A DNA stretch of 64,000 nucleotides from Oscheius tipulae (Eukaryota; Nematoda; Chromadorea; Rhabditida; Rhabditidae), in contig JASJZH010000005.1 of the NCBI GenBank assembly GCA_037178975.1, positions 992,001-1,056,000 on the forward strand, given 5' to 3'. Both the position numbers and the translations under genes were made by a program. Positions 53,782-64,000 of this stretch are shown piece after piece. Under the pieces are notes generated by a model, which saw only the letters and a list, made by a program, of their open reading frames with translations, was not told where the DNA came from and did no database searches. How positions within the stretch are numbered: position 1 is the stretch's first letter; the number at the start of each line of letters is the position of its first letter.

Positions 53782-56700
53782 ATCGTCTGGGATCTTGTGT
53801 CGCAGCCGTATCATCTCCCGCCGGTACATCTCTCCGAGTGCTGGTTCCAGTCGATCGATTTCTACCCTTATTCTCATTCTAGAATATGGGCTTCGCCAAA
53901 AAAAAAACCTGACAATGTCCTTCGATTTTCACTCACCGTTCAGTCTGGTCAAAGAGCTGGTAGTGCACCTCGTATTTGCAGCGCTTCTCGTTCAGGAAGA
54001 CCATTGGCTTGAATCTGAAAATTAAACATTTTACCAATGCTGACCAAGGAGACATAACTATGTGAGGCTACATATTAAAGTTGAAACATAACTTTTTGCA
54101 AAAATTCTCTAACAGAATCTTAAGAGGGCTATAATTTTCCCCTAAACCTTTGTGTTTCAAAGCCACTAAACATATTGGTTCCAGAACTTTGTAATTGTTA
54201 ATTCCTATCAAGGAGAAAAAAAAAATCAAAACTCACTTATGACCCCAGAGAATCTCATCGGGTAAGAATGACGTCCGTGCCTGGAACGTCATGCCGGTTG
54301 CCTCGACGATTCCTTCGACTGTCATGATCAGCTCGAAGGATTGGTTGTGCAGTTGTTCTCTTGTGAGACTGTGAAATGGACTGCTCTCGTCGATGACGTG
54401 GCGCACAACTATTGGCCTGAAAATAGGATTCACTTTTGTTTCAAGTTGCCTAAAACTTGCCGAGAACCGTGATTTGAATTGCCGCCTTTAGTTTTTGGTC
54501 TCAAAACGCAAAGCTTTCGAACAGACTATAAAGAACACTTACGGTGAGCGTGCTTTTTCTCTTTTTTGTTGCTTGGTGTTAAATGTTCTCTAAGAAAACT
54601 TTTTACAAGTGAAACTGTTGTTGTTTCACTCTTGTTGTTTTTTTTTGCTTCACAGGTGATCTACATTATCTTTTCGGAGCCTCCGTCACCAACAAAACAA
54701 GTAATAACAGTCCGTTTCACTGGTCCTGTTCGTTTCAATTTTTTTCAGCGGCAAAATCACAGCGAAACATTACACACTTCTGGATATATCTGTTACTGGT
54801 GAAACAACTTTTGACCCCATTGTGTAATGTCCCCATGTAAGTTACCAGCCTCTCCAAATTCAATATGTTTTGCTACTGCTCTTTGCTACTGGAAGACACT
54901 TCAATCCAAAGCTCAGAACGTTCCTTGCTTCACTAGTACCATCAAGTAGGCTCTTCCGTTTCATAAACATGTTCTCTTTAAAATATGGCATTTTCCCAAA
55001 TACGATGGTTAAAGGGACACTCACTATAAGGCGATGAGGGGACGGCGGAACACGTTTTCAAATCGGGTTCTGAACTCCGCTCAAAATGTATTTTTCGGTG
55101 CGTTACACGCATTTTTATGACTTCTAAGTGCGTTTAATCGACTCAGCGTCGAAAACTACCCCAGAAACGTGTACTTCGACGGCAAAAAAAATATAAAAAT
55201 GTTGACGATGAGAATAAGGGGAGAAGAACAGCATTTTCTTGATTTTTGTCATTTTTGACGTCGAAGTGGACATTTCTGGGTATTTTCCTTTAATTTGGAC
55301 CTACCACAAAAGCAGAACCCTATCATATCCGGCATCGTAGCCGACGTTGATGTCTCGGATTCCGAGTAGTTCCTTGTGACCTCTCTGAAAATTGCTATGT
55401 TGCAAACATGACCACCAAGATAACAGCTATTAGCAAAGTTTTCTATATATAAGTCTTTCTTGAAACATTGCGAAGACCTGAGACAGTACCCACCTCATTG
55501 ACCCTCGTCGAAGCCATATACATTCTGACGTGAGATTCGGCTAAGAACAGTTTCTCCTGTATGTCTGCCAACCGAATCATCAGGGCAGGCCGTTTATCGT
55601 GATCGTCAACAGGACCAATCACTGCGAGCCGCGAGAATCGCATTTCCTGAAGTAGTACTCGTGTAACAAAAAAGGTAATGGAAAGTACCTGTTTCCTTTT
55701 CTTCGGCCTCAATATTTTGGCTATTACGAGCCCACCGAGAACTGTCTGCAAGAATTGTCCGACTACAACTTGGACAGATAATGTGGTGTAGGCTATGGGA
55801 CAGAGATCCGTCATATATCTGGAAGTTTTGACTTTTGAACGGTTCTCTATGCTTCTGAGCTACCAAACAAGTCTTTTGAACGCTAAAACGCAAAAATTTA
55901 GTGTTTTAGCATGTAAACAAAGAACAGATCATCTTTTCCTGACAGTGATTCTTCATATATACATTGGGTGAAACATAATTGAATTCGACGACTACTACTC
56001 AAACATTGGCTATTTTTTTCGCATGAATGACCGAACAATGTTTTTGGGTTCTAGTCTTCATCCCTAACTATTGAAACACAAATTTTGATACCCCGTACTA
56101 CTGTTGGTTTTAGAACTACTCAGGAAAGTTCGTCGTTTTAGGACTCGGGCGATGTGCAGAACATGTTTTCCTGACACCGTCTTATTATAAATTATGGGTC
56201 AAACACAATAGACTTCAACTAATCTGTCCAAAAAATATGAATTTCCTTGCAGACCGAGAACAGGTTCCATTCGTGCTTTTTCTCTTCACCAGCTAGTGAA
56301 ATACGCAAAATTTGGTTCCCCGTACAACATTTATATCCAGTGGCGTGAAAAAAGTACCTGACTCCGATCGCTTATCAACTATGGGTGTAACACAACAGAG
56401 CGCATTTCTTTATAGCCTGTCAGTGAAACAGGAAAAGTTTGAAGCCTAAAGACATTAGGATTCGCTACTAGATTGAATTTTTAGTGTTTTACCAACTACT
56501 ATCACCTTTTTTGACTCAAATTATTATCAACAACGAGTGAAACACAAATATTTTCCAAAATTCTAGTCAACCACTCACCTATGACCATATCCAATCGTCG
56601 CCTGTGACTCTAAACTGAACAGTAGGGCTGTCACAAAGTCGTCCACGTTCATTATACAGGGCCTGTAATGGGCAGCGTTCTGAAATTTGTACACTGTTGG

Positions 56701-59700
56701 TCGAATACAAGAAAAACAGACCTCTCCCTCTATCCTGTACCAGTAGGTAATGATGGAGTAGATGATCCCGAACGCGATCCAGGAGGCAAAGAACCCGGAG
56801 GCAAAGACCCCAATTATCGTCCTCCATTGATATTCTATGGCCAGATGGAACCAGTTTCTGGAAAAAAGTGTCAGTTAGAGTATGTAGTCTGGGAGAGTTT
56901 CTTTGTGATAGTTACTTCAGGCAGCGGATAGCAAAACAAAAATACACTTTTGACCAGGTAAACTTTTATGTTTCATTCAGAGGCTATTGCAAAAAAGTCT
57001 CCCTCGGAACGGTGGAATTTCGATAAATTTAAAGAAAAACTATAGCTTTATCAGGTGCTAAAAAATATCGTGTTTCGGTTAGGGTATAGAGTATGAATGA
57101 GTTTCATTGTGGTCACAGAAGGGAATGGAAAAAAATACTGCTCTCCATCTGAGTAGATTTTTTTGTTTCAGTCATAGTCTATTGCCAGAAAGTTTCGCTC
57201 GAAACGGTGGTTTCTTGATAAGTTCTCGATGAAAAAATAAAGCCAGATGCCGAAAAATACCATGTTTCAGTTCGTGCACGTAATTCGGAAGAGTTTGTTA
57301 CAATTGGCTAAGCGGAATGGTCAAAAAACAAAACATACTGGCACTGCTTTCTGTAAAACTTTTATGTTTCAGTCAGAGCATTTGAACTGGAAGTTAGTTA
57401 CAAGTCCAATTGCTCGGCTTTTTGAGTACATATCAGTGCAGGGTTAGAAAAGTTTGAAAAAAAAATATTAGGTTTGAGTCAAAGTAGGTAGTCTGAAAGT
57501 TTCTCTGTGAGTCACATAGGATCAAAGAGGAAAAGTTTCATGTTTGAGTCAGAACATTTTGATTGGGGTTAAGAAAAAACAGCCTAGGCTGGTTAAAGAA
57601 AACTTTTATGTTTTAGTCAGAGTCCATTACTGGAAGGTTCTGCTCAGTATGGTGGATTATCGGTTACAGCGAAAAAAAAATTTAGTCTTTTTCGTAAATT
57701 TTTATGTTTCAGACACGATACTTGGACCAAAAGGTTGCTATAGAACCAAATATACCAAATTTTGTGAAAACTTTTTGTTTTAGTCTGTCTATTTACTCTT
57801 TAACAGTTCTATAAAGGAGTTATGATTTGGATAACGAAAATAGAGTCTAGTCAAACTTCAAATCAAAACTATAAATGTTTCAAATTATCCATAAAACCTC
57901 AAAGCTCGAAGGTAAGCAATAAATTCTCTTCTCGCTGTTAGAAAAGAAATTACCTCATAGCAATGGATCTCCTCGATGGCAGTTCAACATTTCCAAAGAG
58001 TGTCGTCCCGTCTTTTGCAATTAGACGAGGCTTCTTATGTGTGGTCACGCAGCTGGGGTGGTTTGTCCAGCCGTCTGAAAATGGGAATATAATATTGGTG
58101 TTTCAACACTTTGTCTTGTCGGTCGTGTTGTCAAATCCCTTGGTTCTGCTCAAAAATTCATTGTTCTCCACATAAGAAAATTATCAAAAAAATTGTTTTT
58201 ACCAGACCGATGCATACGACTGTCTTTGAACTGCGGTACTATATATAGTTGCTGAGACACAGAAGACTAACTAATTCCAATAATAGAGCAGCCCATACTT
58301 GCAATTCCTGGGAAAGTTTGCTTATAGTAAATATGTTTGTTCATCGTAGACACACTTGTTACGGAAATCCGAACAAACTCATTTATAACAGTCTCACTGG
58401 AGTATCGTTTTCTTTCCACAATTTTTCCAGCCACTTAAGAATTAAAGGAATAGTGACTGTATTCATTAGAACAGTGAAACGTATTTCCTTTAGGAGCATC
58501 CCTCAGAAACTTTTCGTGTAACTTCTTATCGAACGAAATTGTGAACATATATGTTAGACGCGACAAAGGTATAAGTTTCAGGCAAAGCATAAACGTAAGC
58601 ACTCAGTGTAACCTTGCAGCGCCGTTTTGATGGTCATTCGAAAAGTCGCGAAAAAAGGTTGTACTGTTTTCAGCTAACTTAAGCATGGTCCATGATGGGG
58701 TCAAGAATAGCAAACATGTGGATCTTGACTTCGAAAATACTCTTTACCAATTTAGAATTTCCATTCTATCGCTCAATGAACTGATTGTATACTCTTTGTG
58801 ACTACATAGGAAACACGTGAAACATAAATGTTTGAAAAATGGTTGAACTTTTACAGACTTGGAAAGCTACGAAACAATAAGGAGAAGCACAGCTAAGAAT
58901 TTTTGTCAGTGAAAGTCAAAAAAGTCTGTAAAAGTCAGACAGCAGTTTGTATTTATTTTTTTCTAGTCAAGAAAAAAAAATGGGAAAACTAACGTAGGGC
59001 TCCATACAAAGTGGGCATTTTGGGAATGAGGAGAGAGAAAGAAAGAGGACAAGATAGGCACCTCATCCCCTTGTTTTCTCTCTTGTACTGATAAGAGTGA
59101 GATTACCATGTGTGGACGGCGAACTTATTTTGAACTCAATCAGATGCTTTTTTCTAAATTTCCCGATGAACACATCTTCCAAAGCACTTTTGTTTCAAGG
59201 AATACATAAATACTGCTGATCATAGAAAAAATACTTCAGCTTTGGTATCGTGGCCTCAAATCAAGACAGCAGGTTCATGTTAGCAGTTTTTCGGTCTCAC
59301 TGTTTATTCAAGTACAGTACGAAACAGAAAAATGACAATTTTGAGAAGAGCCTTTGTCTTTAACTAGATACTGATACAATCTCGGATTCTTTGGAAAATA
59401 GTGCAAATTTGATCTCGGCTATAAATAGGACAGCTGATTTTTTTATCGTTTCAACTGTTATTGATATCTTTTCCATTTTTTCTAGGAGAAAGCGTTCTTT
59501 TGATAAATCGAGTACGGAAAAAACCAGATTAACATTTTTAACGATTTTGGAATTATAGCAAAATTTTTTGTTTTATTAGATACGCTAAAACCCCCGAACA
59601 TCTGGACAAACGAGTCAAAGTCAAACAAGAGACAAACTCATCAAAAAATGAACCTTGCTCCTCTTCTCCTGTAGCCTTCGCCATTCCGGCAAGCGAGACA

Positions 59701-60344
59701 GAGAGCAGAGAAACACAACAAACAAATAGCCCCTAGCCTATTGTTCATAGTGGGTTTTTATTTGGAGGTTGGCTTAGATTATAAGCTGATGGAGACGCCC
59801 CCTTCCTCAGAGGTGTCCATCGCTACCACACCAATGTCAACAAAGAATAGGAGGGGAGACGGAACTTGGAGTCACGAATTGCTGACTCTTCCGAATTGTT
59901 ATCAATCTAGAGTTAGTGCTTCCCGAAAGAATTGAGGGTGAACCGAATGTGTTGAACAAACTTCGAAGGAAACGCACAGAATGGTTTAGCCGCTCATCTG
60001 GAGCTTTTGAAACACAAAACTTTTTGTGAACATGTGGTCCATACCATTTTTTCCATCGAAGAAACTTGTATCAAACAGTACTCGCAAAATGTAACAGGCC
60101 GTCTAATAATGAGGGTGAAACAAGAAAGTTGAGTAGCTCTTATATACTTGCTGTGAAACCTAAATTTTTTGAATTTGAGGAGCAAAAGTTCTCGTGACTT
60201 ACTCTCAAGACCCCCCTCACTAATAGCCAGCTTAAGACATTTTTTTAATCCCAGCTCTCATTTTTGGCCCGAAAAATATAGAAACTCACTCATTTCTTTC
60301 TTGTTGCCGCCGGAGAGCTTCTCCAGCTCCTCGGCGAGGGGCAT
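53773..60344 (-). CDS. Inward-rectifier potassium channel (Kir B)
   Basis: Ten exons join in frame to 379 residues: 60344-60290, 58074-57954, 56857-56722, 56679-56579, 55818-55689, 55646-55494, 55384-55305, 54416-54237, 54014-53937 and 53878-53773. Landmarks: KKPRLIAKDG before TM1, TM1 (WRTIIGVFASGFFASWIAFG), selectivity filter TIGYGH at about residues 132-137, TM2 (VVVGQFLQTVLGGLVIAKI), RPKKRKQ, and the cytoplasmic domain (MIRLADIQE, LLGIRDINVGYD, ELIMTVEG, FLPDEILWGHK). The final exon is Arg-rich (MYRREMIRLRHK). It shares intron positions and blocks with Kir A. Introns are far longer than in Kir A (up to ~2.2 kb) because of repeats. A TTTTTTCAGgg splice site abuts the ATG. Predicted tetrameric plasma-membrane K+ channel. 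Confidence 0.94.
55012..55290. repeat. Dispersed foldback repeat, copy D
   Basis: Lies in a Kir B intron. Has the AAAGGGACA end (55012), TTTCGGTGCGTTACACGC, GCGTTTAATCGACTCAGCG, AAAACTACCCCAGAAACGT and the internal AATAAGGGGAGAAGAACAGC, then the inverted half that fades after TTTTTGACGTCGAAGTG. Confidence 0.78.
55960..56545. repeat. Degenerate repeats around GTGAAACACAA in a Kir B intron
   Basis: The phrase (T)GTGAAACA or a variant followed by A-rich DNA recurs at ~55970, 56073, 56203, 56296, 56385, 56426 and 56535, often after ...TATGGGT. Related phrases appear on the other strand of the next intron (56960-57785) and again from 58815 to 62345. It is a decayed tandem or dispersed intronic repeat. 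Confidence 0.5.
56960..57785. repeat. Degenerate tandem repeat with TTTATGTTTCAGTCAGAG units in a Kir B intron
   Basis: Units starting CTTTTATGTTTCAGTCAGAG and continuing TCTATTGCCAGAAAGTTTCG are found, with decay, near 56966, 57162, 57359, 57537, 57605 and 57698. Spacing is about 70-200 bp. On the plus strand each unit resembles a 3' splice site, but the gene is on the minus strand. Confidence 0.6.
58080..60285. other. Kir B first intron; no additional gene
   Basis: About 2.2 kb separate the first two Kir B exons. I see AT-rich DNA with scattered GTGAAACAT-type repeats and no exon chain. A plus-strand frame at 59741-59935 has no recognisable domain. Confidence 0.5.
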
Positions 60345-63300
60345 CCCTGAAAAAAGATGACCATTTTTCTTTGAAACAAGAACAAGAGAGCAGAGGATTA
60401 CAAAAAAGGGAGCAAGAAATAGGCTCCAGAGATCAATGTATGGGAGAAGGAGGGGACTTTTACGTCAGCGTGGGAACTTTGAAGCCTTCTCTTGAAGAGA
60501 CCAGTGTTTCGAAATGTTTCAGGAAGACCGAGAGCGTACGGGTGGGAATTTCAGAGAGCGAGGAAACGGGAGGGTTTCGGAGGGCCGACACACGGTACGG
60601 GACTTTCACGACCGAGCGGGTACGGGTGCGAATGTGAGAAAGGCAAGAGGGTTTCGGAGGGTCGATACGGTACTGGAGAAAAGGGGAGAAATGTGACTAC
60701 AGAGCTTTTTATAGCCACTTTTCGGATCTGAGATGTTCTGAAAAGTTGTAGTCCAGACCAAGAACGTAGATCTCTTTGCAGAACATCAGCAATGTCAAAA
60801 ACCACCATTTGGACAATATAAGGTGACCATGAAAAAACCAAAATCAATTCAAGGCTTGGGATCAAAAGAAATTTGCATCATAGAAGCTATATAGGTGGTG
60901 CCGGAACCGGAGTATATACTCGTGTACACTCTTCTTGTCCTAAAAAAAACTCTCGTTCGTGGTAGAAGAGCGTTCTGTTGTTTTTCAGAAATGAATTAAT
61001 TACTATCTGCAAAATGCTGTTTTCAGTAAGCGGAACACAAAAAAAACGAACCTGACGAGACTCTGCAGCAATGTTCAAAACTTTCTGGACATTCATACAT
61101 ATTTTGACAAAGTTTGCTGCATGAAAAGTACTGGAAACAGCCGGAAAAATGAGGTGACTCTTTAGCCAGAAGCCCCCGGACCCCTAATTTCTCTTATCAG
61201 CCTCTCTTGGCAACTATGCAAATTTTCAACATTGGTGATAAGAGCAGACAGATAGCGATGGAATTTCAAAAGGTAGGAATATAATGATGTCACGGAACAA
61301 TAAAAACTCCCCAGAGAGACCTGAATTAATTCTGATCTCTTACAACTGAAAACACATTAGTCGTCGTCGCTGTCGTCCAGGGAGACACCGGGGGGAAGAA
61401 AAAGAGAGGGTAGTTCGGAGGAAAAAAGGACTAGCAGGCTATTATTCAATTTTTCTAACGAAAAGCTTTCAGCTAGTTCAAGAACAGTTTTTGTAGATGA
61501 TACCTTGATAATAGAAACTCATTTCAATAACCAAACTTTTAGGTTTCACCCATAATTGATCTACAATGGTCATCAAGATCTGTGATCCTCAGGCAATTGC
61601 GAAAAGAGTAATTTTGAAAAATGAGTCCAAAGAAAAGTTTATATTTCACGTACACAGTTATGGCGTTCGAGCCAAGCTGTCCCATGCAAGACAGAAATTT
61701 GAATATGACCGTCGAGCGAAGTCGAACCCGGGGAGCGCTCGGGCCGTAGCAATACACCAAGTTTGAAAATCCACGCACGGATAGACGGAGACAAGAGGAT
61801 GGGAATGTTAGACTGAATCTAATAGGATACCACTCTGACAGAGAGTCAGAGAGAGAGAGAGGTTACAAAAGGTTTGTTATCCGAAAAGTAGTATCAGAAT
61901 GTGTCAACTGAGGACGCAAAAAAGTACTTTGGATGTAACAAGTGGAGTTATAGTGACAGTCCAACACAAAAGTATTAAAACTTTCGAATTGCTATATCAT
62001 CTTCGCATCTCAGAACATGCCTAGAAAACTATATAAACTCCATGAAACACGAAGTAGTCAATCTATGTGAACTCTACTTCATCTCTGAAACATCACTTTT
62101 TGCAGCATGTTCACTCTCTCTTCCCTTTTGCAAAGTCATTCAAGCTTTCTGTTTACCCAAAAAAAGGCTTCCAGGGTTTGTCAGCTGACGCAGTTCCACT
62201 GAATTGGGCCAGCAGGATGTGTTGGAGGGAATGAGGAACACCTAATGGGAAAGCATATCAAAACTTGAGGTCAAGTATAGTGTTTCCAATCGAACAAGCA
62301 AACGCAGCATAATACAGAACTTTGGGAGCTATATATGGAAGGCATGAAACATAAGAAGCTGGGCGAAACTTTTTGAGAGAGAGAGGGGGCTCTCAAAATG
62401 GTGGAAAACAGGATAGGAAAACTGAATTTTTCGCAAACGAGTCACTACAGAATTACAACGTAAACAATTTCCAGCCATATATGAAGAAGTTGAAACGAAA
62501 CTTTTCTAAAACAACAAAAGCATGAGAAGAAGAGAGAGGATCAAATTGAGACGAAAGTATAGTTTTCCGATGGACTAAAGATTCTTTTTTGTTTTTTTGC
62601 TACAACCTTGTGCTGCTGTCTACCAGATAAAAAGTTTGAGGTATCTAGGCTATTTCTCTCCTTAATATTTTTGTTTCAGTTTTCCTATAAGGCAATGGGA
62701 ACTTTGAGAAAGTACTGATTTTTAGCGATAAGAAAAGTTATAAAACCCTCTCATTTGTAAACTGGATTTTAGCTTCTACGTCCCACAAGAACAAATTATG
62801 CATTAGATCCCATCCAGGAGGCTGAGAGCTCGACTAAGAGAGACAAAAGTGAACGGAGAGGACGAGGTGTCCCCCTCTCTCTCTCTAATGGCAGCTGCCC
62901 CCGTCTTCCCCCTTAATTTTCAATTAGTGTCAACCCGGGGACGGGTTGTTGGAGACTAGACCCCTAAAATTAACACTTTAGAGGAGAGTTTCGCAACAGC
63001 TCAAAAGAGAGACGGGGTTACGTGGGCAGGAGTGTGGAATTTCGGAGGGCTAATTGTGGTGCAAACAAGGGCTCATGGACAAAAGGAAATTTTGGTAAAT
63101 GGCCAAAAATAGAGAGAGAGAGAGAAAGACAGAGAGTCAGAGTGACAGAGATCAATCAGTCAAACGGAAGTATCAAGACGTGCCATGTCCGATACAAACA
63201 GGCACGAGTCTCTCGAAATCAGCCTCTTCAGGAAGGAAGTCATGGGATTCGGATGAGGGAAAGAAGCGGACGGAAGCACTCTGCTCTCTATCTCTCTGTG

Positions 63301-64000
63301 ACGAACACAGGCTGAGAGACCTGAAAAGGAGTCAATGGATGCTTGATTGGAGCAGGTAAAAAGAAGGAGAGAATGTTTGAGATATGGATTGGTTATAAGT
63401 AATGGGCACATGGCAACAGGTTATCTAGGATTACTGTCACTGGACTGCTAGTTGCGTGTTTCACATTGGTATGATATAGTCAGGCTAGATTCCAAAATGA
63501 TTTGACATCGTCATCGGTTTCATAATGTTCAATTTAGCGAGTCTTAGCTGTCTCCGAAGTCTAAGAAGTAAGGTCTTGGCTTTATCCAAAGGCTGTAACC
63601 ATAAACTGTTCAAAAACAGGTGCGGCACGGCAAAGTTAAGCAAAGTCTTGGGGGAACAAACTGTACCCCGAATGTCACTTTTTTGTTTCAGCTTGGTATA
63701 ATATTGCCAGGAGTGAGGTCGACACGATTCCATCAAAGCGCTCAAAATAATAAATTTGTAGTTTCCCTCCTATCGAAATCGTCATTGAATAAGGAGTGAA
63801 GTGATTTGCATCATACAAAATATGAAACTAAGATATTGAGACAAATTTGAAGAGATCCAGACAAATTCCACATTGAGGGTTTACAAGGTTTAGAATGCTC
63901 AACTTTTCGAACAACCACGGCTTTCACTCTAAAGAAACCTGGATTTTTGCTATTGTTGATTTTGGGCACTTATAAGTGTAACTGAACGATAACTTCTATA
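60345..64000. other. Upstream of Kir B; no supported gene
   Basis: Contains short tandem copies of GGGTTTCGGAGGG...CGATACGGTAC (60569-60672), a hairpin with arms 60732-60745 and 60771-60786, purine repeats (61843-61860, 63108-63150), GAAACA-type repeats (62030, 62345, 62480) and CT tracts (62870-62886). Short open frames here show no domain or splice-linked partners. Confidence 0.45.

Noticed and set aside
54560-54830. Possible small plus-strand protein in a Kir B intron
   Set aside because: Low-complexity and antisense to the intron; no domain or good splice partners.
60371-60731. Overlapping Arg/Glu-rich plus-strand frames
   Set aside because: They translate short tandem GGGTTTCGGAGGG repeats and purine-rich DNA; no start context or partner exons.
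1-64000. CRISPR arrays, operons or bacterial ribosome-binding sites
   Set aside because: Gene structure is clearly eukaryotic; no spaced direct-repeat array was seen.

Overview
The window looks like nuclear DNA of a nematode. Sequence grounds: multi-exon genes with many introns of only 35-47 bp ending TTTCAG, start codons that sit directly after a TTTCAG-type 3' splice site (expected for spliced-leader trans-splicing), three serpentine chemoreceptor genes of nematode type, two inward-rectifier potassium channel genes, RTE and CR1/Jockey-like LINE remnants, and a BEL/Pao element with a glycoprotein-like third frame. Introns and intergenic DNA are full of (GACAGA)n and (TCTCTG)n tracts. The species cannot be named from the sequence.

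Layout. 0-1 kb: non-autonomous hAT element with intact terminal repeats and target duplication. 1-4.3 kb: fragments of a Cys-rich protein and a complete seven-exon Sre/Srab-type chemoreceptor (minus). 4.3-8.9 kb: no convincing gene, one inverted-repeat element. 8.9-10 kb: two small Cys-rich secreted proteins (plus). 10.1-11.6 kb: 4-hydroxyphenylpyruvate dioxygenase (minus). 13.2-15.1 kb: a protein kinase (minus) with an in-frame TGA. 16.4-19.1 kb: decayed BEL/Pao retroelement. 19.6-20.3 kb: astacin-CUB-TSP1 pseudogene. 22.6-24.6 kb: Kir channel A (plus). 25.8-31.3 kb: two convergent AIG1-like GTPase genes that share a perfect 216-bp inverted repeat at their 3' ends, with an intronless disrupted gene between. 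33.4-39.2 kb: Srh-type receptor fragment cut by an RTE LINE, an ankyrin fragment and a second, longer RTE LINE. 39.3-43.6 kb: RPA1-like pseudogene and an unrecognised multi-exon gene. 44.1-45.5 kb: ankyrin-repeat gene. 46.2-48.3 kb: mariner and CR1/Jockey fragments and a third GTPase fragment. 49.9-51.7 kb: another seven-helix receptor. 53.8-60.3 kb: ten-exon Kir channel B (minus). The remainder is repeat-rich and apparently non-coding.

Functional links. The two Kir genes are diverged paralogues in opposite orientation. The most intriguing local grouping is the GTPase/ankyrin cluster: one complete-length GTPase copy and the ankyrin gene carry a recognisably homologous N-terminal helical segment, which suggests a shared adaptor or oligomerisation domain in a locally expanded, rapidly decaying family, as is common for innate-immune type genes. 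That function is inference only. Many copies of receptors, GTPases, retroelements and a protease are broken, so the region has high turnover.
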